DNA of 64,000 bases from Butyrivibrio sp. Su6 (GCF_900108105.1 NZ_FNUR01000010.1:97327-161326); one strand, 5' to 3'. Shown: positions 34,388-43,999, counted from the first letter of the stretch. Translations and numbers: made by a program. Notes: a model not told the origin generated them from the letters alone.

Positions 34388-36345
34388 TGGAAATGAATCT
34401 GCTTGGAGCTGCAAGCTTTAGGATTGCTGCGGCTATTATCAGTATTACCTGCATATTTTATACGACTGTTCTGAAGACTAAAAAAAGTATCAGAAGAAGA
34501 CTTTTTTTGATACTTTTATACATTGTGTTTGCTGATTCTGTTTCGGGACTTCTGTCTTCTTATGTTTTTGAGAATGCATTTATTCCCCATAATATCAAAT
34601 ATGTTATCTGCTATTTTCTTAATCTGTTTTATTATTTCACCCACTTTAGCACAGTAGTTATTTTTTTGTATTACATGTCATTCGTTTGCGATGTCTTATT
34701 CAGGTATGGAAAACTCAGGAAAAGAGTTATTCTTTTGCCTTTATTATTTGTTGAACTGGCATTACTGACTAATCCACTTACCAATTTTATGTTTACCATA
34801 GATGGAAATAACGTTGTCAAAAAAGAAATTGGTATCTATATCGCATATTTCATAACTCTTTTATATTTCATAAACTGCGTGATCATGTTGTTTAAATTCT
34901 GGAAAACTGTGAACTATACCAAGATAGCGGCTATGGCATATTTTTTGGGGCTCACATTTGTGGGAATAATGATACAGCTGGCCTTTCCATGGGTTATGTG
35001 TGAAATATTATGCGAAGCTATCGGTCTTATGGGCCTTATGGTAATGATTGAAAAAGAAGATGAAAGACTGGATTCTATAACAAAAGCCTATAACAGGATA
35101 GCTCTTTTGCAGGACCTTGGAAATATCATAGGCATGAAACGAAGCTTTAAGATAATCTGCATAAGGATAGACAATGCGGAAAATTATAGAAGAATCATGG
35201 GCGTAGACAGCTTTGACAGGATACTTACTGAAATAGTTGCAACAATACATGGTATCAACAATTACCTGAATGTATATAGAAATGGAGATGCTAACTTTTT
35301 TATTATAGTTCCGGATGCTGATGATAAAAAAGTAAATGATCTGGCAGAGCTTATCAGTAGAAGATTTGAGGAAGGCTTTTTTACTGAAAAAGGTGAAACA
35401 AAGGTAAACGCGACAATTCTTCTTGCCGGTTATCCTGAGGAGTTTAAATTTGCCGATGACATAGTTCTTTTATCGGAGGCACCTCTTGATGCTGATGAGT
35501 ATGGGAGAATTATTAAAGGCAGAAATCTGGAATTTCTTTTAAGGACAATAGAAGTTGAGAAGGCTATATCACAGGGAATATCAGAGAACAAGTTTCATGT
35601 ATATTATCAGCCGATCTATGGCAAAAGATGTGGCTGCATAAAAGCGGCCCAGGCACTATTAAAGCTTGAGGATGATGAGCTTGGAGAAGTGAATTTCAGA
35701 GAGTTCATGCCAATTGCAGAGAGAACTGGTTTTGCGGAAGAACTTGAAATAAGAATGATCGAATCTGTAATCAAATTCCTTGGAAATGATGTTAATAAGG
35801 GATATATGAGTATTGATTTTGTCATTATCCACATCATGGCAGCTAAGGTCCTAAATAAAAATCTGGTCACAACTGTAAAGGAGCTTCTTGTTAAGTACAA
35901 TGTTGATCCGGGGCTCATTGCCTTTGACATAAGTGATACCATGGCAGAGATGTCGGAGGATAATTTAAGGTATGTTGTAAATGAGTTTTATGATACCGGA
36001 ATAAGGCTCTTCCTTGGTAATTATGGAAAAGATTCATCAAGGATTACTCTGGATGCCATGGAAAAATTTGATGGCGTCATCATGAGTGCATGGCGTTTTT
36101 TGGATCCCGATATGGTAAAACAGGGCGATATCATTATGAAAGCCAGAACAGATATGCTCACGCAGCTTGGTAAAAAAATCCTCATAGGTGGTGTGGATAA
36201 TAAGATATATTTTGATAAGATCATGCAGGTGGGTGGTGATTATATGTCGGGCAAATATTTGTCTGCACCACTTTCCAAAAATGAGATACAGGTCAGGTTC
36301 TGGGATTACGATAGGGTTGCACTGGGAGATGCAACAGAAATTTAA
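34384..36345 (+). CDS. 7TM sensor with degenerate GGDEF and EAL domains
   Basis: A 653-residue paralogue of the N-terminal half of the hybrid kinase two genes upstream: same length of membrane region (about seven segments), then GGDEF-like (about 235-380; YRNGDANFFII in place of RYGGDEF) and EAL-like (about 390-640) domains. The EAL motif reads AAQALLKL (E replaced by Q), and the later acidic pair is replaced (LGNYGKDS), so phosphodiesterase activity is unlikely. It starts in a 4-base overlap. Probably a membrane-bound cyclic-di-GMP or protein-binding sensor; binding is inference. Confidence 0.85.
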   Translation: MMEMNLLGAASFRIAAAIISITCIFYTTVLKTKKSIRRRLFLILLYIVFADSVSGLLSSYVFENAFIPHNIKYVICYFLNLFYYFTHFSTVVIFLYYMSFVCDVLFRYGKLRKRVILLPLLFVELALLTNPLTNFMFTIDGNNVVKKEIGIYIAYFITLLYFINCVIMLFKFWKTVNYTKIAAMAYFLGLTFVGIMIQLAFPWVMCEILCEAIGLMGLMVMIEKEDERLDSITKAYNRIALLQDLGNIIGMKRSFKIICIRIDNAENYRRIMGVDSFDRILTEIVATIHGINNYLNVYRNGDANFFIIVPDADDKKVNDLAELISRRFEEGFFTEKGETKVNATILLAGYPEEFKFADDIVLLSEAPLDADEYGRIIKGRNLEFLLRTIEVEKAISQGISENKFHVYYQPIYGKRCGCIKAAQALLKLEDDELGEVNFREFMPIAERTGFAEELEIRMIESVIKFLGNDVNKGYMSIDFVIIHIMAAKVLNKNLVTTVKELLVKYNVDPGLIAFDISDTMAEMSEDNLRYVVNEFYDTGIRLFLGNYGKDSSRITLDAMEKFDGVIMSAWRFLDPDMVKQGDIIMKARTDMLTQLGKKILIGGVDNKIYFDKIMQVGGDYMSGKYLSAPLSKNEIQVRFWDYDRVALGDATEI

Positions 36346-36382
36346 AGTGGAATTAAGCTTCAAATTATTGTATTTTATTATT

Positions 36383-36706
36383 ATGACATGCAAAGAGGCT
36401 GAAAAATTAATTCCATTATTTTTAGACGATGACCTTGATAATAAGGACCTGGCTGAATTTATCGAGCACATAGACAACTGTCCTGAATGTAAGGAGGAGC
36501 TTACTATACAGTTTCTTGTGAAGACCGGTATGCAGAGGCTTGAGGACGGCAATACCTTTAACCTCAAACAGGAACTTCTTATCCTTATTAAGGACGCCAA
36601 AAAACGACTGAAATTCAGAAGAAATCTCTTTTTACTCAGCATACTTTTGGAGCTGGCGGTCGTTGTTCTTGTGGTGACAGTATCGGTCCTTGCCTTTGCG
36701 TTATAA
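36383..36706 (+). CDS. Small zinc-finger anti-sigma-like membrane protein
   Basis: A 107-residue protein with an N-terminal zf-HC2-type motif (MTCKEAEKLIPLFLDDDL, then HIDNCPECKEEL with H-x3-C-x2-C spacing) and one C-terminal membrane segment (about residues 80-104) after a basic helix. The zf-HC2 fold is typical of anti-sigma factors, but no sigma factor gene is next to it. The frame is open far upstream into the previous gene; I place the start at the ATG where the family begins. A ribosome site is not clear, so the exact start is uncertain. Confidence 0.7.
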   Translation: MTCKEAEKLIPLFLDDDLDNKDLAEFIEHIDNCPECKEELTIQFLVKTGMQRLEDGNTFNLKQELLILIKDAKKRLKFRRNLFLLSILLELAVVVLVVTVSVLAFAL

Positions 36707-36736
36707 CTATTATTTTATACAGGTTGGGGAAGAATT

Positions 36737-38887
36737 TTGAGTAAATTATCTTTAGATATTGTAGATCTTGTAAAAAATGCTTTTTATGCCATGCCTGCAT
36801 TTAATGATGCAGACGGTAATTATATAAATGGAGTTTATGGTGCTGTATATAAGCTATCCGGCGTTATAAAGTCGGGCGATTATAGTGAAATTGAAATCGT
36901 CAAAAGTGAGGAGGAAATGGAAGACCTTATTCCTGCCCTTAAGGGTCAGATTGATCGTTTTGAAGGCATCCTTTCTTTGAACGGAGAGAGCACTATTACT
37001 GTAAACGATGAGCTTTCAGCCCACCTTGAAGCAGAGCTTTCAAACTTATCACCTACAGGAACGGCAGTAAAGGCGGCATCATTTGAAAGCACTGTAAGAG
37101 TTACTTCAGATCTTAATGAGGTAGAGGCTTTATTTGGTACAAAAGCTGATTTTGCCTCATTCTTTTTCTTATACGACAATTTATCTGCTGATGGAAGCAA
37201 GAAAAAAGATGTTCTTGGACTTTCAATTTGTTTTGACGGAAAAGAAGTCTATTATATTCCGGTAGAGAATTTTATAACTGCTGATTATCTTGGCAAGAAA
37301 CTCAGTGAACTGAGCAAAACATGCAGTCTTGCTACTTTTGACATAAAGAGCAGCTTCTATTTTTTTGAGCCTTTTGAAATAGCAGGAAGAACAAGCGGCT
37401 ATGAGGATAAAGAAATAAATGACAGCGATAAAAGATGCTTTGATGATCTTTTGGGTGCGTACCTTGTTAATCCGCTTAAAAATGATTATCAGATAGAGGA
37501 CGTAGCGGGGGAATACCTTGATCTCAGACTTCCTAAAAAAGCAGATGTATTTGGAAAAGACAGCCTGCGGAATGCAGATGAAAAAGCATTAAGTGATTAT
37601 GCATCCAAGGCATGCGAAGTTATATTCAGGGCGACACCTCTTATCAGAAAGAAGCTTGAAAAGCTGCAGATGATAAAGCTTTTCTACAATATTGAGATGC
37701 CTCTTTCATACATTCTTTTCTCAATGGAAAAAGAGGGAATCATAGCAAAAAGAGATGAGCTTAAGGCCTATGGAGATAAGCTTCAGGTCCGCATAGTAGA
37801 GCTTGAGAAGGCAATATATGAAGCGGCCGGGTGCGAGTTTAATATCAATTCACCCAAGCAGCTTGGTGAGATTCTTTTTGAAAAGCTAGGACTTCCTGCA
37901 GAGAAAAAGACAAAGTCAGGATATTCTACTGCAGCAGAGGTTCTTGAAAAGCTTGCTCCTGAGCATAAGATCGTAGCAGATATCCTTGAGTACAGAGGAC
38001 TTGCAAAATTAAAGTCGACCTATGCAGATGGCCTTGCAGCCTTTATTGAGGCTGATGACAGGATACATACAAGCTTTAATCAGACAATCACTGCCACAGG
38101 AAGGATCAGTTCAACAGAGCCTAACCTTCAGAATATACCTATGAGAACAGAGCTTGGAAGGCTTATCAGAAAGGTCTTTGTTCCAAAGGATGGGTGCGTA
38201 TTTGCAGATGCGGATTATTCTCAGGTTGAGCTTAGAATACTTGCTCACATGTCAGGGGACGAAGAGCTTATCAAGGCATTCCATGATGGTGATGATATTC
38301 ATACAATAACGGCATCCAAGGTTTTCCATGTTCCTTTTGATGAAGTAACACCACTTCAGCGAAGGAGCGCCAAGGCAGTTAACTTTGGTATTGTCTATGG
38401 AATAAGTGCTTTTGGCCTTTCACAGGACCTCTCGATTTCTGCAAAAGAGGCCAAGGAGTATATGGATAAGTATTTTGAAACTTATCCGGGTGTAAAAGAG
38501 TATCAGGAGTCGGTAATTGCAAGTGCCAAGGCAAAGGGTTATTCGGAGACAATGTATGGAAGAAGACGTCCTATGCCAGAACTTAAGTCTGGTAACTTTA
38601 ACATGAGACAGTTTGGCGAAAGAGTGGCCATGAATGCGCCTATCCAGGGAAGCGCGGCTGATATCATGAAGATTGCCATGATAAATGTCTTTTTCAAGAT
38701 AAAAGAGATGGGGCTTAAATCGAGACTGATCCTGCAGATTCACGACGAGCTGGTTATTGAAACCTATAATGATGAGGCTTTGGTTGTGACAGATCTTTTG
38801 ACTAAAGAGATGGAAAGATCTGCTGATCTTCTTGTTCCGCTTAGCGCAGAATGCCACACAGGAAACGACTGGTACGAGGCTAAGTAA
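36737..38887 (+). CDS. polA: DNA polymerase I lacking the 5' nuclease domain
   Basis: A 716-residue family A DNA polymerase; normal bacterial Pol I has about 880-900 residues. Motif A (DADYSQVELRIL, near 489), motif B (RRSAKAVNFGIVYG, near 542) and motif C (QIHDELVIE, near 668) are intact. The middle part (about 50-300) is a 3'-5' exonuclease-type domain whose catalytic acids are not seen. The first 40 residues (NAFYAMPAFNDADGNYINGVYG) resemble the very start of the 5' nuclease domain, but the remaining 200 or so residues are missing, as if cut out in frame. Start is TTG after a GGTTGGGGA stretch. It would fill gaps but could not remove RNA primers by itself. Confidence 0.9.
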   Translation: MSKLSLDIVDLVKNAFYAMPAFNDADGNYINGVYGAVYKLSGVIKSGDYSEIEIVKSEEEMEDLIPALKGQIDRFEGILSLNGESTITVNDELSAHLEAELSNLSPTGTAVKAASFESTVRVTSDLNEVEALFGTKADFASFFFLYDNLSADGSKKKDVLGLSICFDGKEVYYIPVENFITADYLGKKLSELSKTCSLATFDIKSSFYFFEPFEIAGRTSGYEDKEINDSDKRCFDDLLGAYLVNPLKNDYQIEDVAGEYLDLRLPKKADVFGKDSLRNADEKALSDYASKACEVIFRATPLIRKKLEKLQMIKLFYNIEMPLSYILFSMEKEGIIAKRDELKAYGDKLQVRIVELEKAIYEAAGCEFNINSPKQLGEILFEKLGLPAEKKTKSGYSTAAEVLEKLAPEHKIVADILEYRGLAKLKSTYADGLAAFIEADDRIHTSFNQTITATGRISSTEPNLQNIPMRTELGRLIRKVFVPKDGCVFADADYSQVELRILAHMSGDEELIKAFHDGDDIHTITASKVFHVPFDEVTPLQRRSAKAVNFGIVYGISAFGLSQDLSISAKEAKEYMDKYFETYPGVKEYQESVIASAKAKGYSETMYGRRRPMPELKSGNFNMRQFGERVAMNAPIQGSAADIMKIAMINVFFKIKEMGLKSRLILQIHDELVIETYNDEALVVTDLLTKEMERSADLLVPLSAECHTGNDWYEAK

Positions 38888-38933
38888 TTAATATATATTC
38901 AGCAATAGATGTATTAAAAGGATTTGTATTTAT

Positions 38934-39554
38934 ATGGCGCTTCAAAAGGGAAAAACAAACATCATAGGAATAACAGGCGGGGTAGGTGCCGGAAAGAGCA
39001 CGCTTCTTTCATATATCAGGGACAATTACAACTGCCTTGTTATTTTGTCTGATGATGTGGCCAATGATATAAAGAAAAAAGGATATCCTGCCTACGATGC
39101 CTTGGTAGAGGCTTTGGGCAGAGGAATCCTTTCTGATGATGGCGAAATTGATAAGGCTTTAATGGCGAAAGCTATATTCAATGATAAAAATAAGCTAAAA
39201 ACCGTAAATAATATTTTGCATCCTGCAGTAAATCAATATATTATTAATATAGTAGATGATGAGCGTAAAAGAGGAGTTTATGATTTTGTTTTTGTAGAAG
39301 CGGCCCTTCTTATAGAGAATGGATATGACAAAATCGTAGACGAAATGTGGTATGTTTACGCTGATGAGGATACGCGCCGCAAAAGACTGAAGGCTTCAAG
39401 AGGTTACTCTGACCAAAAGGTTACAGACATTTTTAAGAGTCAGTTAAGCGATGAGACTTTTAGGGAGCATTGCGAATTTGTAATTGATAATAGCGGCGAG
39501 GACAGCAAGGCATTTTCTGAGATAGACAATAGATTAAAACTTTGGAAGATTTAG
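38934..39554 (+). CDS. coaE: Dephospho-CoA kinase
   Basis: A 206-residue P-loop kinase for the last step of coenzyme A synthesis. It begins with GITGGVGAGKSTLLSYI (Walker A about residues 14-22), has VILSDDVAND, ILHPAVNQYI and VFVEAALLIENG, all CoaE landmarks. It follows polA by 46 bases, the usual polA-coaE neighbour pair in Firmicutes, behind an AAAAGGATT site. Confidence 0.93.
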   Translation: MALQKGKTNIIGITGGVGAGKSTLLSYIRDNYNCLVILSDDVANDIKKKGYPAYDALVEALGRGILSDDGEIDKALMAKAIFNDKNKLKTVNNILHPAVNQYIINIVDDERKRGVYDFVFVEAALLIENGYDKIVDEMWYVYADEDTRRKRLKASRGYSDQKVTDIFKSQLSDETFREHCEFVIDNSGEDSKAFSEIDNRLKLWKI

Positions 39555-39594
39555 TTTTTGTTCGAAAAATTGTGCGAGGGGGCTTGGTGGCATA

Positions 39595-41760
39595 ATGGCT
39601 AGTTTAGAGCAAAAAGATCAGAAAGTTGTATTTGGACTTGATATTGGAACCAGAAGTGTTGTTGGTACTGTGGGTTACATGAACGATGGAAAGTTCAATG
39701 TAATTGCCCAGGCAGTTGAAAAACACCAGACAAGAGCCATGCTTGACGGACAGATCCACGATATTGGTAAGGTTGGAATGACGATCAAGATGGTCAAGGA
39801 GTCCCTTGAGCAGCAGACTGACATTCATCTTACAGATGTCTGTATTGCTGCGGCTGGTCGTGTTCTCAAAACAGTAAGAACAACCTATGATTATGAGTAT
39901 CAGGATGCTCATGATATTACTGATGAGGATATCTATAATCTTGATTCCGCTGCTGTTGAAAAGGCGTATGCGGAATTTCTTAGCAAAAATACTTCAGGCA
40001 TTAAGTTTTACCTTGTAGGTTATTCGGTAATGCACTATTACCTTGATGGTTATCAGATAGCCAACCTTGAAGGGCATAATGCAGGAAAAGTAAGCGTTGA
40101 GCTTATTGCTACATTTCTTCCCGATGATTGTGTTGATGGACTTTATAAGGCTTGTGAGAGAGCAGGGCTCAATGTTGCCAATCTTACACTCGAGCCTATA
40201 GCAGCTATGATGGTTGCAATCCCTGACAGATTCAGAATGCTGAATCTTGCTCTTATTGATGTTGGTGCGGGAACAAGTGATATCTGCGTAACTGATGACG
40301 GCTCTATCACAGCTTACGGAATGCTTCCTCTTGCAGGAGATGATATTACAGAGATCATTGCTCAGCACTGCCTTGTGGATTTCAATTCAGCTGATGAGAT
40401 AAAAATTGCGGCCAGTCATTCTGACAAGGTTGAATATGTCGATATCATGGGACTTACAAAGACGATCACCACAAAGGAGATCACAAAGGTCATTAAGCCT
40501 AAAGTCGATGAAATGGCTAAAAAGGCTGTAGAGGAGATAAAAAAACTCAATGGAGACAGGCCTGTCAGTGCTGTGTTTGTAGTTGGCGGTGGCGGCTGTG
40601 TTCCCGGTTATGTAAAAGCAATTGCCAAGGAAATGGATATTCCTGAAGAAAGAGTTGCTCTTCGTGGTGAAGAGGTTATGAAGGAAATCGTGTTCCTTAA
40701 CAATAATGGCATTGAAAAGGATTCTCTTTTGGTTACACCTCTTGGAATCTGTATCAGTTACTATGAAGAAGCCAATAACTTTATCTTTGTTTCATTTAAC
40801 GGAACACAGACAAAGATATATGACAACGGTAAACTTCAGATAGTTGATGCTGCCATGCAGGCTGCATTTCCTAATGAAGATCTTTTCCCGAAGAGAGGAG
40901 AAGAACTGAAATTTACTGTTAATGGAAAAGAGAGAACTTCTCGTGGAGAACCCGGAGAAGCTGCAGTAATTACTCTTAACGGAAAGCCTGCAGATATCCA
41001 TACCAAGATCCATGCCAATGATATCATCGATGTAACGCCTTCAACTGCCGGTGCGCCCGGAAAGGCTGTCATCGAAGGGATACCTGAGTTTAAGACCAAA
41101 TTCAACGTAAATGTTGATGGTAAAAATGTTGAGGCATCAAGGTATGCTACTGTTAATGGCCAGCTTCAGACTCCGCTTTATTCTATTCAGCCCGGAGATG
41201 AAGTAAAAGTGCTTGATTACAATACAGCTGCGCAGATTGCTGAACTTCTCGATATTGAATTGACAGAAGATACAGTTATCATGGTCAACAATGAGAGGGG
41301 CGACAAAGACACTCCTGTCTATGAGAACTTCAAGGTGGAGTTCAAGTCCCAGGACGACATGATAATGGATTATTACAAGGACTATCCTACTGCTGAAGAG
41401 GTTGCTATCAGACAGGAAAATGAAGAGGCTATCGAAAACGAAGAGGAAGCGGCCAAGATTGTCGAGGACGCCAACGGACAGCTTTCATTTGATGCCTTTC
41501 CGGATACCGAGGCTTATGAGAAAGAAGAGCCTGAACCTGTAAAGAATATCCTTGCTCATGACCTTCATGTTGTAGTTAACAATGACCCTGTAACACTTCA
41601 TGGTAAAGCAGACTATGTATTTGTAGATGTTTTTGATGCAATTGATTTTGATCTTTCAAAACCGCAGGGCAGATCTGTAGTCACGATTTTAAATGGCGGA
41701 ACGCCTGATTATCTACAGAGTATAAAGGAAGGGGACAAAATTGAGGTCTATTGGAAATAG
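39595..41760 (+). CDS. FtsA-like cell-division ATPase with long C-terminal extension
   Basis: A 721-residue protein of the actin/Hsp70-fold FtsA/PilM family. The first 390 residues have phosphate-1 VFGLDIGTRSVVGTV, phosphate-2 ALIDVGAGTSDICVT and the adenosine motif VFVVGGGGCVPGY. FtsA itself has about 420 residues; the extra 330 contain repeated small beta-rich units (for example around TVNGKERTS, TLNGKPADIHTK and TLHGKADYVF), each near a DxI/V-x-V ending, and an acidic stretch near residues 600-640. Similar long FtsA-like proteins occur in Lachnospiraceae. A separate FtsA or an FtsZ gene is not in the window. The start follows GAGGGGG. Confidence 0.82.
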   Translation: MASLEQKDQKVVFGLDIGTRSVVGTVGYMNDGKFNVIAQAVEKHQTRAMLDGQIHDIGKVGMTIKMVKESLEQQTDIHLTDVCIAAAGRVLKTVRTTYDYEYQDAHDITDEDIYNLDSAAVEKAYAEFLSKNTSGIKFYLVGYSVMHYYLDGYQIANLEGHNAGKVSVELIATFLPDDCVDGLYKACERAGLNVANLTLEPIAAMMVAIPDRFRMLNLALIDVGAGTSDICVTDDGSITAYGMLPLAGDDITEIIAQHCLVDFNSADEIKIAASHSDKVEYVDIMGLTKTITTKEITKVIKPKVDEMAKKAVEEIKKLNGDRPVSAVFVVGGGGCVPGYVKAIAKEMDIPEERVALRGEEVMKEIVFLNNNGIEKDSLLVTPLGICISYYEEANNFIFVSFNGTQTKIYDNGKLQIVDAAMQAAFPNEDLFPKRGEELKFTVNGKERTSRGEPGEAAVITLNGKPADIHTKIHANDIIDVTPSTAGAPGKAVIEGIPEFKTKFNVNVDGKNVEASRYATVNGQLQTPLYSIQPGDEVKVLDYNTAAQIAELLDIELTEDTVIMVNNERGDKDTPVYENFKVEFKSQDDMIMDYYKDYPTAEEVAIRQENEEAIENEEEAAKIVEDANGQLSFDAFPDTEAYEKEEPEPVKNILAHDLHVVVNNDPVTLHGKADYVFVDVFDAIDFDLSKPQGRSVVTILNGGTPDYLQSIKEGDKIEVYWK

Positions 41761-41788
41761 GACCTCATAGGCATAATGGGTTGACTTG

Positions 41789-42751
41789 ATGAAAAAGAAT
41801 TACTATGGACTTGATCTTGGGAAAATAATTGCGGCTATACTTGTTATTTCCATTCATACTGTTCCTTTTGCTGCATATGAAGGAACATATATTTATAAGG
41901 TGTGGAGTATACTGAGTTCTTTGGCTGTACCATTCTTTTTTATATGCACCGGCTTTTTTATTGGTGAGCGACTAAAAGACGATGGTATAGAGCTGTTGAT
42001 AAAAAAATCAATTTCTTTTTGCAAGATATACCTTTTACTGACACTTTGTTACCTTCCACTTACAATATACAGATATGTGATTGAAGGAAGGGGATTGGTT
42101 AAGAGTATTATTTTTTTTATAAGGGGGCTTGTTGTTTTTGGAAATCATGGTTGGTCATGGCAGTTGTGGTATTTACTCTGCGTTTCGTATAGTTTAGCTT
42201 TTCTGTATATTTTGTATAAATGGGGAATAAAAAAGAAAAATATATGGATCATAGCGCTGACACTGTATGTTATAGGCACGTTTTTTAATGTAAAGCCGGA
42301 TTTGGAAGATATTATTCCGGGAATTGGTTCTTTTTATCATATATATAAAATGCTGTTGGGCGAGGGACGCATGTTTTGCGGTCTTGTTTATATTATGATC
42401 GGGATGGAGATTGATCATTTTAAGATTCCTCGAAAATCTTTATGTGCACTTGCTTTATTGATCTGTTTTCTGATATGCGTTTTTATGAGTGAGTTTTTTT
42501 GGAGAATAGCTCTCGTTATTCTGACTTTTTTTGCATTTTCTATTTTTTTAAATATGGAGGGTGGTGTTTTAATTCCTAAGCTCCGTCTTAGAAAGCTGAG
42601 TTCATATATTTACTATAATCACATGTATTTTGTTTTTATTGTTCTTAGCTTTACTGATTTTAAAGAACCCGGCCGTTTTTGGTTTGTTACTTTATTTTCT
42701 GTTACATTTTCTTATTTATATATGTTCATCAGACATTTAATGGAAAAGTGA
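41789..42751 (+). CDS. Acyltransferase-3 family membrane protein
   Basis: A 321-residue protein with about ten membrane segments. It opens with YYGLDLGKIIAAILVISIHTVPF, where the His in the first segment is the catalytic-site residue of acyltransferase-3 proteins, and has FFICTGFFIGERL shortly after. It would O-acetylate or O-acylate a surface sugar. ATG at 41789 is preferred to the TTG just before it. It is transcribed alone or with the gene before it and ends in a terminator. Confidence 0.83.
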   Translation: MKKNYYGLDLGKIIAAILVISIHTVPFAAYEGTYIYKVWSILSSLAVPFFFICTGFFIGERLKDDGIELLIKKSISFCKIYLLLTLCYLPLTIYRYVIEGRGLVKSIIFFIRGLVVFGNHGWSWQLWYLLCVSYSLAFLYILYKWGIKKKNIWIIALTLYVIGTFFNVKPDLEDIIPGIGSFYHIYKMLLGEGRMFCGLVYIMIGMEIDHFKIPRKSLCALALLICFLICVFMSEFFWRIALVILTFFAFSIFLNMEGGVLIPKLRLRKLSSYIYYNHMYFVFIVLSFTDFKEPGRFWFVTLFSVTFSYLYMFIRHLMEK

Positions 42752-42761
42752 ACAACTAAGG

Positions 42762-42789
42762 AGTCCTGATAAGAGTCAGGACTTTTTTA
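42762..42789 (+). terminator. Rho-independent terminator after the acyltransferase gene
   Basis: AGTCCTGA (42762-42769) pairs with TCAGGACT (42776-42783), six-base loop, then a T-rich run to 42788. Confidence 0.85.
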
Positions 42790-42793
42790 TATC

Positions 42794-42822
42794 TTTACGT
42801 AAAAGAAAAAATAGAATAATAT
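42794..42822 (+). promoter_or_regulatory. Probable promoter of the WalJ-like gene
   Basis: TTTACG (42794-42799), 17-base A-rich spacer and TAATAT (42817-42822), 32 bases before the start codon and right after a terminator. Confidence 0.45.
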
Positions 42823-42854
42823 ATTGAGAGATTATGCAGTGAAACGGGGATTTT

Positions 42855-43652
42855 ATGAGATTTACAAGTATTGCCAGTGGGAGTAGCGGAAACTGTACAT
42901 ATATTGGTTCTGATAACACTCACATATTAATTGATGCAGGAGTTAGTAAAAAGAGAATTGAAGAGGGGTTAAGATCACTTGATCTTACACTTTCAGATAT
43001 AAGTGCCATTTTTGTCACACATGAGCACACTGATCACATCGCAGCACTTCACACAATTTTAAAGAAATTTGATATACCTATCTATGCTACAGGTGGTACA
43101 ATACAAGGAATTAAAGCAAGCGATAAAAAAGCTGAAATGATTAATTCAAGGTTTGTGCAGGTAATGGCAGATAAAGAAGTCCTTGTGGGCGATATGAAGA
43201 TCAATCCAATGACGATATCCCATGATGCCAATGAACCTTGTGGCTATACAATAGTCATCGGAGATAAGAAGATCGGAGTGGCCACAGACCTTGGATGTTA
43301 TGATGACTATACAGTTGATCGTTTGTCTGACTGTGATTCACTTTTACTTGAAGCCAATCACGACATAAGAATGCTTCAGACAGGACCTTACCCCTATCAG
43401 TTGAAAGCAAGAATACTTGGAGACAAGGGACATCTGTGCAATGAAAAAAGCGGTGAGCTTCTTAGTAAGCTCATCAATAATAAACTCCAGGGAGTATTTC
43501 TTGGACACCTTTCAAAAGAGAATAATCTTCCGGAACTTGCTTATGAAGCAGTTCGGGTGGAACTTCAGATGAATGACAGTTTAAAATTTAATGACGGTTT
43601 TCCTATTATGGTTGCGGATAGAAGTGCTATTTCAACAGTTCTTGAGTTTTGA
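42855..43652 (+). CDS. MBL-fold metal hydrolase, WalJ/YycJ-like
   Basis: A 265-residue metallo-beta-lactamase-fold enzyme. It begins RFTSIASGSSGNCTYIGSDNTHILIDAG, has the metal motif THEHTDHIAAL and GVATDLGCYDD, and ends with HLSKENNLPE. These match the YycJ/WalJ branch, reported to act on nucleic acid (5' exonuclease/mismatch repair) and linked to cell-wall signalling in Bacillus relatives. No WalK/WalR genes are adjacent. Confidence 0.88.
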   Translation: MRFTSIASGSSGNCTYIGSDNTHILIDAGVSKKRIEEGLRSLDLTLSDISAIFVTHEHTDHIAALHTILKKFDIPIYATGGTIQGIKASDKKAEMINSRFVQVMADKEVLVGDMKINPMTISHDANEPCGYTIVIGDKKIGVATDLGCYDDYTVDRLSDCDSLLLEANHDIRMLQTGPYPYQLKARILGDKGHLCNEKSGELLSKLINNKLQGVFLGHLSKENNLPELAYEAVRVELQMNDSLKFNDGFPIMVADRSAISTVLEF

Positions 43653-43663
43653 TGATTTGAATG

Positions 43664-43692
43664 TTAACCGGTGCTGCAAGACGTGATATAAA
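43664..43692 (+). promoter_or_regulatory. Probable promoter of the ACT/UPF0210 pair
   Basis: TTAACC (43664-43669), 17-base spacer, TATAAA (43687-43692), 34 bases before the ATG of the ACT protein and just past the previous stop. Confidence 0.4.
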
Positions 43693-43726
43693 CGCAGGCA
43701 GTGCCGTGTACAATAAGGAGGAGATC

Positions 43727-43999
43727 ATGAAAAAAACAATCATTACAGTAGTTGGCAAGGATACAGTAGGTATTATAGCTAAAGTTTGTACTTACCTTGC
43801 AGAGTCAGGTATCAACATTCTGGATATTTCACAGACAATTGTCAGTGGATTCTTTAACATGATGATGATAGTTGATATGTCAGCAACAAATAAGGAATTT
43901 AATCAGGTGGCTGATGACCTTGAAAGCCTTGGAAAAGAAATAGGTGTAGTTATCAAATGTCAGAAAGAAGAAATTTTTGACTCAATGCACAGAATTTAA
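43727..43999 (+). CDS. ACT-domain protein (UPF0237 type)
   Basis: A 90-residue single ACT domain: KKTIITVVGKDTVGIIAKV, then LAESGINILDISQTIV and FFNMMMIVDM. Such proteins bind small molecules, usually amino acids, and are almost always next to the UPF0210/PFL protein, as here. The start is set by AAGGAGGAG six bases before the ATG; the frame is open further upstream but that part is not coding. Confidence 0.9.
   Translation: MKKTIITVVGKDTVGIIAKVCTYLAESGINILDISQTIVSGFFNMMMIVDMSATNKEFNQVADDLESLGKEIGVVIKCQKEEIFDSMHRI

Noticed and set aside
36188..36382. Longer N-terminus for the anti-sigma-like protein
   Set aside because: This part overlaps the end of the EAL protein gene and does not resemble the family; the zinc-finger family begins at 36383.
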